Shown here: in pieces, positions 1-9,818 of the stretch
How the letters are laid out: each line of letters begins with the position of its first letter
How positions within the stretch are numbered: the first letter of the stretch is position 1
DNA from: Chara braunii
Taxonomy: Eukaryota > Streptophyta > Charophyceae > Charales > Characeae
Direction: 5' to 3'
DNA length: 45,760 nt
NCBI GenBank assembly: GCA_003427395.1
Contig: BFEA01000202.1
Location: forward strand, 401,165 to 446,924
The notes under the pieces: generated by a model
What the model was told of the DNA's origin: nothing
Seen by the model: the letters and a program-made list of their open reading frames with translations, nothing else
The model's database searches: none
Position numbers and translations under genes: made by a program

Positions 1-1177
1 CCCCCCAGCCAAAAATTAGATTTTTTTCGTTTTTTTTTGCCTGATGTGGTGGGGCTGGGGTTGCGCCGCCACGTGGCGCTTCCCGTTTCCCAAACCCCCT
101 TCCCCAACGGCCGCCACGCGTCCGCGAAGACGCGCGTCCACGCGGACAAGTGCGCGGGATCGCGGACTCGGACTTGGCCGCGCCTGTCCGCCGCCGAGGG
201 GGATTCATAGCTCCCTTACACATTAGCTGTAGCGTTTCCGGGTACAATGATCCTAGGGTCTTCTGGACCGCTTTCCTGAATGCAGACTCCGTTACGAACT
301 TGTCTCCCGTAGGAACGCCTTCCCACGGGTCATCACCGCGCGCCATCCTGTTTGCCTGCGCCTCTGCTTTCGTTGGCCTGCCCCTGCCCTTTCTCTTTGA
401 GCTAGTCGGCGTACTCGTATCTTCTTTCTTCCCGAGCTTGGATGGAGTTTCCGCTGGTGGGCTATTCTCGACATTTTCTGTAGAATCGCGCCTCTTCCGC
501 TTGTCGACTAACGGTGTCAAGACCGCTTCCTCGTCTTCGTCTTCTGAGCTGGATTGTACTTGCGCAGCTGCTGCTGTCTCCTTTTTCCCAATATTCACTC
601 CTTTAATGCCTCTCCTCACAATTTTCTCCAGCTTTGTTTCATACATCTCCCTCTGCTCGGCCAACAACTTCTTCAATTCCCAACTCCTCTTCTGGATTTT
701 CTCTTCCTTGGCCTTCTTCTTCTCCAACTCGACCCTAGCAGCCTCTTCTCTCGCTGCTTTCTCTTCTGCCCCCTTCTTCATTTTTTCTTCCGCCTCCCTT
801 CTAGCGTCTTCCACCTCCTTCTGTTTCTCCAATAGCTGCTTTGCCATTCTTTCGACAGCACTCAGTGAATCCTCCAATTCTTTGCTCAAAGCAACCGTTC
901 CTCTCTGCGCACCACTTCCTTGTCGTCCTTTCAGCCGCGAGCATTGGCTTTTGTAATGCCCGACCTCGTTGCATTCATAGCACCTCACTTGCCTTGCTCC
1001 TGTTTCACCATATCCCCTTCTTTCGTAACTGTCAGTCGAACCTCCTCTTCTGTCACTTGCTCGGCGCTCTCTATACTCCTCCCTACCTCTGTCCCGTCTA
1101 TCATCCCCGCCGTTGTTCCAACCACCTGCATCATAACCGCCATACCTATCCCTCCTACCTCTCGAGTCAAACCCTCA
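1..1177 (-). pseudogene. Gag/ORF1-like CCHC coiled-coil protein, partial, runs off left edge
   Basis: On the minus strand one frame is open from a TGA at 1175-1177 down to position 2, about 391 codons, and leaves the window without a stop. In order it reads: an Arg/Gly/Tyr/Asp-rich stretch, a CCHC zinc knuckle (CYECNEVGHYKSQC, C-x2-C-x4-H-x4-C) near 945-990, a Glu/Lys/Ala coiled coil (about 600-900), an acidic Ser/Glu/Asp run (about 520-560), and a basic Lys/Arg/Pro tail. This is the layout of a nucleic-acid-binding retroelement Gag or ORF1. The TGA at 1175 sits where an Arg codon would fit, and related reading frame continues in another frame upstream to about 1400, so the gene is probably already broken. 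A hammerhead motif lies upstream on the same strand. RT/pol would be expected left of the window. The plus-strand frame at 150-956 is its antisense shadow. Confidence 0.72.
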
Positions 1178-1440
1178 GCTTCCCATCTTCGATTACCTAC
1201 GTCACGACCCCGGATGCTACAACCACGACGCTTGGATTTTGAATTTCGTACACAACGTTCCCGCCGCATTAGCTGTTGTCCCCTCGCTCACCAATTCTTG
1301 ATAAGCAGACCCTTTATCAGCTGCCTTACTTCTCCCTTGTCGTACCTAGCTTCGTAGAATCGTTGCTCACTGCCACCAGCTTCCAAGTAACGTCCCTTGG
1401 TTGGTTGCAATGCTCACTTCAAGTTGATTAGATGACGATG
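1178..1440 (-). pseudogene. Frameshifted upstream remnant of the left-edge Gag/ORF1-like gene
   Basis: Reading the minus strand from about 1400 towards 1178 gives short peptide stretches in more than one frame, such as YLEAGGSEQRFYEARYDKGE near 1330-1390 and a Val-rich segment ending VIEDGKLRV near 1175-1200. They are interrupted by TAG/TGA codons and joined by frameshifts to the CCHC-bearing frame downstream. I read them as the decayed N-terminal part of the same ORF1-like gene. No domain can be named here. Confidence 0.4.
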
Positions 1441-1582
1441 CATGACACACAAGATTTCATGCAGCGCGATAGTTTACAAAAGCAAACTCAGATAGATGAC
1501 CAATTCAAAATGAAACGCAAATGTGTGTAGAAATTGACGATGAGCACAGGTACAGCATGCGCGACTTTCGTCGGCGCATCTG

Positions 1583-1636
1583 ACTTTCCCCAACGCGTTT
1601 CGGCTGGAGCCAGATCCAGCCTCATCAGGGGGGCAT
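1583..1636 (-). ncRNA. Hammerhead ribozyme motif (type I-like, short stem III)
   Basis: Read on the minus strand from 1633: five C's, CTGATGA (1628-1622), stem II arm GGCTGGA (1621-1615), loop TCTGGC, stem II arm TCCAGCC (1608-1602), GAAAC (1601-1597), GC, GTT (1594-1592), then GGGG (1591-1588). All hammerhead core positions are present: CUGANGA, GAAA and an NUH site (GUU). Stem II is a perfect 7-bp helix, stem I starts with four C-G pairs, and stem III is minimal, lying in the palindrome ACGCGT. Cleavage would fall 3' of the base at 1592. Such short-stem-III hammerheads are known from Penelope-like elements and other retroelements, where they may process tandem or terminal transcripts. Activity is inferred; only the motif is seen. 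Confidence 0.72.
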
Positions 1637-1639
1637 CTC

Positions 1640-1984
1640 GAACTGAGAGACCTATCATTACGTACCCCCGGTTCTTATAGTCCGAGCGACACTGAAAAAG
1701 GAACTGAAAAAAGAAAGAAAACAATCCACCAAAGCTCCTACTAAAAACAAAGACTACCAACTCATCATTACCCTTAACTGGACCCGTAATTCACTACTGA
1801 CTATCTGCTACCGGTACCAGCCGATGCTCCGAAAAAAGTCTTGGGCCTATCATAGGCTTACGTACTAACTCCCCCACTGAGCCTATATATCCCATGTAAT
1901 TCTTTTTGCCATCTGCGCCCAATCAGGGGCCTGCTTCCTTACGGACTTCTAGAGAGTTCCGTCAAAGAGCACAGTCGGGTAGTC
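1640..1984. other. Non-coding flank of the hammerhead, no gene seen
   Basis: No supported coding frame. The stretch includes polypurine and polypyrimidine patches and short imperfect inverted repeats. By position it could be the terminal or pseudo-LTR part of the minus-strand retroelement carrying the hammerhead, but no boundary or repeated end is visible in the window. Confidence 0.3.
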
Positions 1985-2514
1985 TTGCCTCCTCAATTCG
2001 CGTTTCAGCGTGAGCAGGTTCGGGCCCCATACGGGGACCCGAACGCCCAACCGTTCGAGGGTCAGCTTAGGGGCCTCCGTGCATTCAGCCTGGCAACCCT
2101 GTATGCAGGGTCACCAGCCCGTATGTACGGAGGTCCCCGGGCAGACCTCCGTACGTATGGGCGTTTAGAGTCTCATACGGGGTCCGAACTTGACAGCGTT
2201 TGGCCCCCGCCAAAAATTATTTCGGGGCCTAAAAATAACTTCAAGTCATTTGGCTCAGCCAAATAAGAATTAAAAATCGCCAAAGATGGTGGTCTCAAAA
2301 CGTGCTCGCCCACGTTTGTTTTCACTTTTTACTTTTTGTTTTCAGTTTAGTTTAGGATCTAAACAATTTGATTATTTTTTGAAACTTTTTTAGTGGGTTT
2401 TGCATTATGTGAAGTACACATCTGTAAATTTTCAGGGCATTTAGCTATGCCATAATGCAGTACACATCTGTAAATTTTCAGGGTATTTAGCTATGCCAAA
2501 AAAAAAAAAAAAAA

Positions 2515-2551
2515 NTCNAAANNTTNTGGTNTNNAAAANATNNTNGCGCAN
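2515..2551. other. Ambiguous bases (N) in the assembly
   Basis: Thirteen N's are scattered between an A-run and a T-run. They mark a low-quality consensus or collapsed homopolymer inside repeat R copy 1, so local length and sequence are unreliable here. Confidence 0.95.
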
Positions 2552-2734
2552 TCGCTAAATTTTTTTTTTTTTTTTTTTATTAGTATTTATTTTTCGTATT
2601 TTATTTTTATTTCAAATTTGGTAAGGAATTTGGATGTAATGCTCAGGCAAATCTTGCTTAATTTAATTTTCTTCAGAACATATCTATTTTTCAGTTTTGT
2701 TGATTTTTTTTATTTTTTTATTTTTTTTTTGTCC

Positions 2735-2759
2735 GCGTTCGGCCCGAAAGGCCGAACGC
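2735..2759. repeat. Perfect GC-rich hairpin at the end of repeat R copy 1
   Basis: Arms GCGTTCGGCC and GGCCGAACGC (10 bp, no mismatch) enclose a 5-nt loop CGAAA. Related GTTCGGCC/GGCCGAAC sequence follows the second TA-element site near 39465-39482, so this is part of the dispersed foldback repeat. Confidence 0.85.
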
Positions 2760-2804
2760 ATCCCCAAGGGGTCCCATACATTCGGGCGTTCGGGTTCGCT
2801 GTCG

Positions 2805-2834
2805 GGGCGAATACCCTTACAAGGGTATTCGCCC
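2805..2834. repeat. 5'-terminal palindrome of element copy A
   Basis: Arms GGGCGAATACCCTT and AAGGGTATTCGCCC (14 bp, perfect) enclose a 2-nt spacer AC, starting 5 bp inside the element end. The same palindrome, with one or two changes, opens copies C (29448-29477) and B (17244-17273), so it is a fixed terminal landmark of the family. Confidence 0.92.
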
Positions 2835-4262
2835 TAGTTTTCGCAAGCAACAGAAAACAAGGTTTTGATCAAAGTTTAAGTATATCGCGCGAGGCGCGGC
2901 TGCGTCTGCAGATTACGTTGGTTGAACGATTGACTAAAATAGGGAGTGTGTGGGCGCACATGTTTGAGGCGCGCGTGATCTTTTAATTGTTGATGATTGA
3001 AGAACCGGCGTGATCGTCGACCTGATTTTTATTTACTGATTAAGTTGGGATTAAACGAATTTTGTCTCCTAATTGGCGTGTTTATTTGTGACCTGTGCGT
3101 ACGTGCGGAGAACGAGATCGACAACGAGAGGCTTTGAAGTGTTTTCAGTAGGCCCGCGCGTCGCGCGGTGTCCGTTTATTTAGGCGTCAGTTCGTGGCAC
3201 GTTCTAAGTAATCCTTTTTTTTAAGCGTCGTACTTCTATTATTTTCCTTATTATACTTCGGCGTGCCGTTGACCCAGACGTAACGCCGGACTTAATGGTC
3301 GTCACGGCAGTCGGGAACCTTTGAGTACGCTCCTCTTTTGATGGGCCCGTCCGGTTTCTGCACGTTCGGAGTGTTGGTAAAATTATGGTGCCCTACCCGT
3401 CCCGGAACACGACCAAGGAGGTCAACGTGCGTGAAGCTCGTGGTCGTGGCTTCCCTCGCGTCCTACTTGGGGAGCGTCGATAGCCGAAGGCAGAAAGGAC
3501 TTGGAGGACATTCCGAGAGAGCCTGTGGAGTTGTGGCAGCAAGGAGGACAAGGGACTGCAAATGGACGACCATCGACCATGATTTGCCGTAAGAGAAATG
3601 AATGCGAGCGTTTTGTCCGGGCCCGGAGGGTGAAGACTGCGCGTCGGCCACTGCGGGACAAATGGGCACCGGGCGCGGCCCTCCTAGGCCCGTGCTTAGG
3701 GGTTTGCAGCAGGGTCGTGCCCTCAGCCCCACGATCGGCCGTCTGTATGGGAGCTTGTTCGTTAAGGACTTGAGGTCGTGGTGGGTTCCCCTGAGCAAAG
3801 CGGGTTGGAGGTGTTGTGGGGACGCTCGTAGTAATACTGTTGCGCAATTCGACTATCGGACTTAGCCTACAGGACTAGTTTGGACTGCCTAGTAGCTGGT
3901 CTCCGCTGGGGTGCCTCAAGCGATGGGAGTGCAGACGTACCGAGCGCCAGGAGGCGCTGATCGGAATAGGCAGCCGGGAAAGCTGAGACGGGCGGAAAGA
4001 GCTAGACGGGGAAGAGGGAAATGGATAGGAGCAGAAAAAGCGCAGCGCGAAGGGGAAGGCAACTCGGAACGCTGCGGGGGAGGAGGTGTAAAGAGCTAGA
4101 CGGGGAAGAGAGTTAGCACAGAGGAGCGGAGCGTTAGAAGAGAAGGTGAGGTCGACGGGAGTCGAGGAAAAAGGAGTGAACAGGGACAGGCATCTGCGCC
4201 AGGTGCATCCGCAGTCGAATGTGAGAAGATTGTGACTATGGTAGAACTAAAAATTGCTTAAC

Positions 4263-4290
4263 TCACCCGTTTCTTGATGACAACGGGTGA
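4263..4290. repeat. Conserved inverted repeat inside copy A
   Basis: TCACCCGTT and AACGGGTGA are perfect 9-bp arms around a short loop TTCTTGATGAC. In copy C (30907-30936) the arms are longer and still perfect: TTCACCCGTTT with AAACGGGTGAA. Retention of pairing in both copies suggests a structured element. Confidence 0.7.
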
Positions 4291-4783
4291 ACGAAGAGTC
4301 ATTTTAGGGGTTTATTGCTAGGGCGAGCCCGATGTTAGTGTTAGTCTAGGTGATAGATTAGTAGAAATAGAGGACGGTAAGAAAGCTGACGCGCGGAGAT
4401 ATGACCGACTGAGAAAAGAAGAAGGAGAAGGAGGGGTACCTCGCCCAATTCTCAATGGATTCGGACAAGGCAAGATCCTAATCAGGGGTTTCGAGCGTGG
4501 GCGACCTCGAATACAAGGTCAGTTTTTAGTGTTCGACTAGTAAAACGGGGGTTCGTAAAGAAAGTCAGTGAGCCAAGCTATGGCGGAGAGGAGGGAGGAA
4601 TAGGATGTGAAGATGCTTACCTCACTCAATCCATGACGGGATTGAGTAGGAGAAGATCTTAGAGTAGCTTTTTTAGACAGGGCGAATCCGCTCGTGAAGT
4701 TAGATTTGGGAGAAAGGTTGTAGAGTTTGTGCTGCGACGAGCATAGACTGTGCCAAGGGAGTAGTTCGTTATTGCAAGAAAAT

Positions 4784-4821
4784 GGAATGAACCTGTCCGC
4801 ATCCAGGGGAAGGTTCATTCC
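4784..4821. repeat. Conserved 11-bp stem hairpin inside copy A
   Basis: GGAATGAACCT and AGGTTCATTCC pair perfectly around a 16-nt loop beginning GTCCGCATC. Copy C has the same hairpin at 31426-31463, with changes confined to the loop. Stem kept, loop variable: the pattern expected of a structural element. Confidence 0.75.
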
Positions 4822-6604
4822 GATTTTTATTCTCACTTTATTGATGGATGTAAGACAAACTTACCTAATCAAGTCGAGTTAAGTTTACGAAGAGGTAGGC
4901 ATGTTGAGGCTCCTGCGACGACGAAATGCAAGGCGGCACTTACCTGTGTACGTTGTGAGACAGAACGAGCCCGGTGCTGTTGCGGACCAGGCATATCGAG
5001 ACGGAGGCCGCTCGGTCCGGAATGTCTATGTTGCCTGGAGGTGATAACGAATGGTTGTTGGAGTGACTCCCTGGCTCAGTGGGTGGTGGGAACCAACAGT
5101 TTGCGGGGTTCAACCGTGATGTGAGTAGGTCATGTGCTGCTTTATTCCACGTTTGATGGGTGAACGTCCTCGTATGTGCTCCGCCGCTGCCCTGCTCGCG
5201 TGTTGCTGTTCAGCCCAGCCACAACCCTCCCTCATCGACTATTTGCCGCTGGGGTCAATCGAAGCTGGCCACACGAACAGCGAGGGACATGTCTGCAAGT
5301 GGAAGCTGCAAGGAAAAGGGGGTGGGGTGAGAGCACGTACCTGGTATTGGCGATGGCCTACAAGATCAGCATTTTCATGCGCTTCGGCTATTGCTGTTGA
5401 TGACAACGGGATGCAGTGCCACTTCGTAGGCTGCTGGTAGATGTGAAGTAGCGAGCTGAGCGCTGAGCACCAAGAAGAAGGAAAGGCTTGGGGTACATAT
5501 GTTAGTGGTGACTAGGGGTGTGCTCTCACTGACCTTTGGGTTCAGAGTTATTGCTCTTCGTCAAGTGCAATATCAGTGCATTTCTGTTTTCTGAACAGCC
5601 TCCAGCTATCTGATTTTTTATGCGGCTGCAGTCTGGGACTGCCAGGCCGTCGCACTTAGCCGTATCTCACCATATGCTGGCTAAAACACACTATTTTGAT
5701 GGAGTTGCTGTGTGTTGATGCCTCGGGTTGTGGTATTGACTTATATGCCACCGAGTTTTTGCTGTACAGTGCTGCATTTTGCTGTAGTTGGCACCGATTA
5801 TTGATCCAATAACCTGCATGCATGGTTGCTGTTCGCGCAGCATGGTGCTAAGTTGGATGCGGGTTGCTGACATTTCTAATAGGGTCTAGAGAATGGACTC
5901 TATTTGGACGCAGCCTTTAGAGGTTGCACGGCGGACACCTTAGTCAGGGGGAGCGGTATCATGAGTTGAGGAAGTAGTCAGACTCGTGAAAGGAGTTATT
6001 GTTGCGAGTTGGAGGGTTGTCAGAGAGGCTAACAACAGGTGGTTTAGCTACAGTTGACCTGGCTGTTGCACGTTTTGGCCGCCATTGCGGGGCCCTCAGG
6101 CGAGCCAAGGAACCAAGGCCCTCTCCCGCGAGTCTGAGTGCACCTCTCTTGGATCTGAGAGTCTCAACCTATCTCTTTCTGCCTTTCTTACTCTAAGTCT
6201 GATCTATTGGTTCTGAGAGGAAGGCGGCAGGCAGGACTGCAACCCCTAGGACCGCAACAAGACTCTGTGGGGAGTCAACCCACCGATTCCGGGAGCTCTG
6301 CCGGAACTCAGGACGAGTTTTGGAGGCAGGGAACCAAAAGGTAATTTCCTAACTCCCTTTATAAACCCGATTATAACCCCTACCTGTACACCTTGCTATG
6401 TTTGACTGAGTATACTGTATGCTCCCTACCTTTGACTTTAGGTTTGACTTTCAAGACATAACCCAGACTAAGTAAAGGAATGAGTGCACAACCTCGAGTT
6501 TCAGTTTTGTTGATTGTTTGAAAGCAGATCGTGAGAAGGGGTTGCATCAGGGGAAAGGCTGGGAGGAAGGCAGGTTTGCTTGTGTTTTGAACGGGTCTTA
6601 AAGG

Positions 6605-7661
6605 GTCAGACATTGTTTCTAAAATGAATGGTCTGACTGCTGTGTTTTGCTCTGTTTTCTGAAAGGGTCAAGCACATTTCTAAGACGAATGACTTGGTTG
6701 CTATGTTATTTAATTGAACCAGGTATTGTTTCTCAGATGAATGGTCTGGTTGTTTGTTTCTATGAGGTATTGATTGTGCAAACTTTGAGGACCAGACATT
6801 GTTTATAAGATGAATGGTCTGATCACTGTTTATTTTTGGGTGGTTTCTGAACAGTCTTTGGGTCTAAACCCAGGGTACTCTGCTTTTTTTGTACTGAGAA
6901 AAGAGGGTTGAGCGTTGTTTCTAAGACGAATGACCCAACTCTTTTGGTTGTTTTATTCTGAGGGAGGTTCATGCCAAAGACTAGGTATTGTTTCTAAGAC
7001 GAATCGTCTAAGTCTAAGGCCACATGATTATATGTGAACAAGGGAATAAGATTTTCTATATTTCTATATATATATGATTATGAGAACAGGGCTAGCCAGG
7101 CGTTGTTTTTAAGACGAATGGTCTTACTATAGCCTTATCACGAATTAAGAAAGTATAACTAAGAGTTATAACTGAAGGTAACTTCGGTCAACTGAGCATT
7201 GTTTCTAAGATGACTGACTTAGTCTTATGCCCATTTGAACATTAAATTCATGTATATATATATATATATATATAAATATCGTCACAAATAGAACTGTCTG
7301 ATAAAACGTAGGCAGAGAGAGAGAAAAGGACAACAAACGAGGGGCTGTGACAAACTGTTTCGTCATAGTTTCACCGACTCATCAGGAGGCTGAACCCTCA
7401 ACAGTCTTCAGAATCCCCTCACTGATTACACTGTAAGTGATAATCTGCCTTAACCAAAATCAAAGTAGACTATCACTCACCTACACCAGATGAAATATAT
7501 ATATATAACTTGACTATTAAACAAATCAGGGCGACTAAGCATTGTTTCTAAGACGAATGGCTTAGTCATATATCCAATGAAAATAGAAGTAGTTGTGCAA
7601 CCTGTTCGTGTATAATTAAGGCAAAGAGTTGGCATTGTTTCTAAGACGAATGACCGAACTC
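6605..7661 (+). repeat. Hairpin array 1 in copy A (conserved loop, variable stems)
   Basis: Ten units share the core ATTGTTTCTAAGACGAATG flanked by unit-specific complementary arms. Approximate positions: 6605-6637, 6666-6699, 6717-6751, 6789-6824, 6901-6943, 6976-7016, 7090-7134, 7188-7231, 7533-7567, 7625-7661. Examples of arms: GACTAAGC with GCTTAGTC, AACCAGG with CTGGTT, GTCAGAC with GTCTGAC. The core is nearly constant while the stems differ, so these are not simple tandem duplications. Copy C has the same ten; copy B has at least six in reverse. A structured RNA or a protein-binding hairpin array are the likeliest readings; function is unknown. Confidence 0.85.
7252..7508 (-). mobile_element. 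Short TA-targeted element inserted in copy A
   Basis: Copy C lacks this segment: its sequence runs directly through a short TA repeat at 33880-33899. Here about 240 bp lie between two TATATA tracts. On the minus strand the element ends TTTGTGACGATAT and contains CTGATGAG and GACGAAAC near 7365-7390, a hammerhead-like arrangement with poor stem I. Shorter copies with the same minus-strand 3' end occur at 39300-39360 and 40172-40200. This looks like 5' truncation, as expected of target-primed retroposition. Confidence 0.7.
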
Positions 7662-7911
7662 AATGCCCTATGTAAGCAAGGTATAAAGGGATAAATCATT
7701 GAAAGACTATGAACTATTGTTTGCCAAAGGTGACTTGGGGTAGTGAGAGTACTTACCTTTGTGGTTTGGCCTGCATGTGACTGAGTGCGACTACTGCTCA
7801 ATAGGAGTTTCAGTTTGATAGGTAGCTGCTTTAGTTGGTCGCCACGTACTAGAGCCATAGGAGTTAGTTGCAATTTTTTCATTTTCTGGGATCATTTATT
7901 ATACTTAGCTT

Positions 7912-8470
7912 TGTATAAATCTTGACAAGCTGCTTTCTCTACGGGAAGCGCTGCCGAAATTTTTACAAATCCAAGGAGTTAGATAAATTTTGACTTTCCG
8001 AAGTTCAACTTGTCTAGGTTTTCTTCATGACTTAGTAAAAATTTGGAAAGTCTCATTTTCTAAAGGGAATGCTGCCCAAATTTTTACTAATTCAGGGAGT
8101 AAGACAAAATTTAGACTTTGAAGAGTATTTTCAAGTTCTGAACTTAGCTGTGTATAAATTTTATAATAACGCTTTTCAAAAGGGAGTGCTGTCGAAATTT
8201 CTGCAAAACTAAGGAGTCGAGTGAATTTTGTTTTAGTTGAACTCAAATTTATCTTTTGAGTTCGAATCTGAATTAGTATAAATCTGGGAAGTCCCCCTTT
8301 CTAAAGGGAGTGCTGCCCAAATTTTTGCTAATTCAGGGAGTTAGACACAAAATTTACCTTCTTAAGTTAGAGATTATTTCGGTTTTCATATCTGAGTTTA
8401 TATAAATTCTGAAAAGAAACTTGTTCTACAGGAAACGCTGCTGAAATTTTCTTAGAGGAGTTAGGTTATA
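7912..8470 (+). repeat. Hairpin array 2 in copy A (five ~115-bp units)
   Basis: Five related units each read roughly: TATAAATTT or AAAAATTTGG, about 30 nt with a CTTTCT..AAGGGAGTGCTG core, CCAAATTTTT or CGAAATTTTT, then GGAGTTAGACAAA. In unit two the arms AGTAAAAATTTGG (8034-8046) and CCAAATTTTTACT (8076-8088) are perfectly complementary over 13 bp, and the inner CATTTTC/AAAGGGAATG part can also pair. Copy C has the array at 34290-34860, and a degraded reverse version is in copy B at about 12110-12680. Confidence 0.75.
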
Positions 8471-9818
8471 TTTTGGCAGGTGGTGACTCTGGCAATCCAC
8501 CCTGGATAGGGGAGATCCTGCCAAAGGTCTACCTTTTCTTTAAAGACACTTACTTAAAGGTAGGTTCAAGTTTAAATAGCTAAAACAATTTTTTAGTACG
8601 AGTGTGACATGGAGATTGTTCTCCATAAACTTATAGATTTAGCCTGGGGATTGGTCTGTCTTGTGTTACAGGTCCTCTTGAACTTCTAATTCAGGATTGA
8701 GACTAGATTCAGCTTGATCCTTCAAGGATCATCTTCTGTTATCACTGATAACAGGTCGGTTGCCGATCCATCGGTCTACGACTCAACTCCAGTTCATCCT
8801 CAATACTCAACCTAAGAGGCTTTAGCCCGGGTGATCTTTGTTGTTTTGTTAAGGTTTTCACCCTGACTTTTATTGAATGGTCATTTAACAAAGGTACTAA
8901 GTATTTAATTATGGTTGGTTGGACAAGTGTTGGGGCTTGCATGGCTAAAGCGAGGGGTATGAGTATAAAAGCTGGTTGGAGTTGACTCTGTGTAGTGTGT
9001 GAATTTTTGGTTGACTCTTTGATATGATTACAGGTATGTACTGTGGTTCGGATTTGGATTTGGCTGTCTGCGATCGCACATATATATATATATGGTTGTG
9101 AGGAGCCCCACCGTGATTGTGAGAAGTGATCGCCACATGCTTACTTCCCGTTACATGTATACGTGTATGTATCTATATTGGGTGTTCGCGTGGCCTGAAG
9201 GGCCTAAGCTGAAAGGGTTAGTTGAAGCCTAGATGGGGAAAAGAAAGAAAATCCCTCTATTTGTTGTATGCTTCTTAAAGGTTTCTTAGTCGGACGTTGG
9301 TCCTGAGCCTGGATTCAAGGTCCTTGTCCAGGACATCCCAGGTCCTAGGCTCTGCATAGAAGGAATCTCCCCCATCGCAGAGCTTGTTTGCCCTGCCGGC
9401 CGGGACACTCAGCCTAAAGGCCGGAGGTGTCGTGGCGGCCACACGGCTATTCCTTCACCTGTGCAATATCTTAAAGGAGTAGACCCTCACGATATCTCGA
9501 GAGCGACACTTGAGTGTCATAAGCGGTATTCGGATCCACGAGGGACCGCTTGATTATGGACAGTACATAGTACGTCATCATTGCGACCACTTGCGTACGC
9601 TTGCATTGCGAGTCGATATGAGTTAGCCCTGCGTCAGCACAGTTTTATACAAAGTCTCGCACGGGACGCCTACCCGATTTCCGCATTGGAAAGTTATGGG
9701 ATGGTTGCTAAGGGACTAGGAATGTTGCCACGTTTGTTTGTTCAGTGTCGTTAGGTATATGTATATGTATGTGTGTGTTTTTATTTTCTATGTTCTTTAG
9801 AGTAGAGTACGCGTGGTG

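Larger units (their letters stand above)
1985..2799 (-). repeat. Foldback-type dispersed repeat R, copy 1 (antisense)
   Basis: This segment is the reverse complement of much of 38627-39290 and is related to 39470-40170. Shared landmarks are the GC-rich palindrome with arms TACGGAGGTC/GACCTCCGTA at 2122-2158, the segment reading GGCGATTTTTAATTC on the other strand, the tract GTGAAGTACACATCTG, long T/A homopolymers, and a GC palindrome at 2735-2759. Its centre near 2090-2112 is itself palindromic (AACCCTG TATG CAGGGT). There is no coding capacity. Confidence 0.75.
2800..9818 (+). mobile_element. 7-kb non-coding element, copy A
   Basis: Nearly the whole segment recurs in the same orientation at 29443-36197 (copy C, roughly 90% similar by eye) and in reverse orientation at 10224-17278 (copy B, more diverged). 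All three start at the same point (TGTCGG followed by a 30-nt palindrome), so this is a defined repeat unit. No frame exceeds about 140 codons and none looks selected. Instead it is rich in conserved hairpins: a 5' palindrome, isolated hairpins near 4263 and 4784, an array with a shared loop at 6605-7661, and a second array at 7912-8470. The tail ends in GT-rich sequence near 9760-9818 where copies A and B still align. It could be a large non-autonomous retroelement derivative or an undescribed class; LTRs and target duplications were not found. Confidence 0.8.

Noticed and set aside
150-956. 268-codon plus-strand frame
   Set aside because: It is the antisense of the minus-strand CCHC/coiled-coil frame; its Ser/Phe-rich composition comes from reading Glu/Lys codons backwards.
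1488-1760. 90-codon minus-strand frame across the hammerhead
   Set aside because: It reads through the ribozyme core and shows no domain; the structural signal explains the sequence better.
3338-3592. 84-codon frame conserved in copies A and C (also 29986-30240)
   Set aside because: By eye about 11 replacement against 5-6 silent differences, near the neutral expectation, and no recognisable domain.
6605-7661. CRISPR-like array
   Set aside because: Spacing is irregular, the conserved part is a hairpin loop with complementary flanks, the context is eukaryotic mobile DNA and there are no cas genes.
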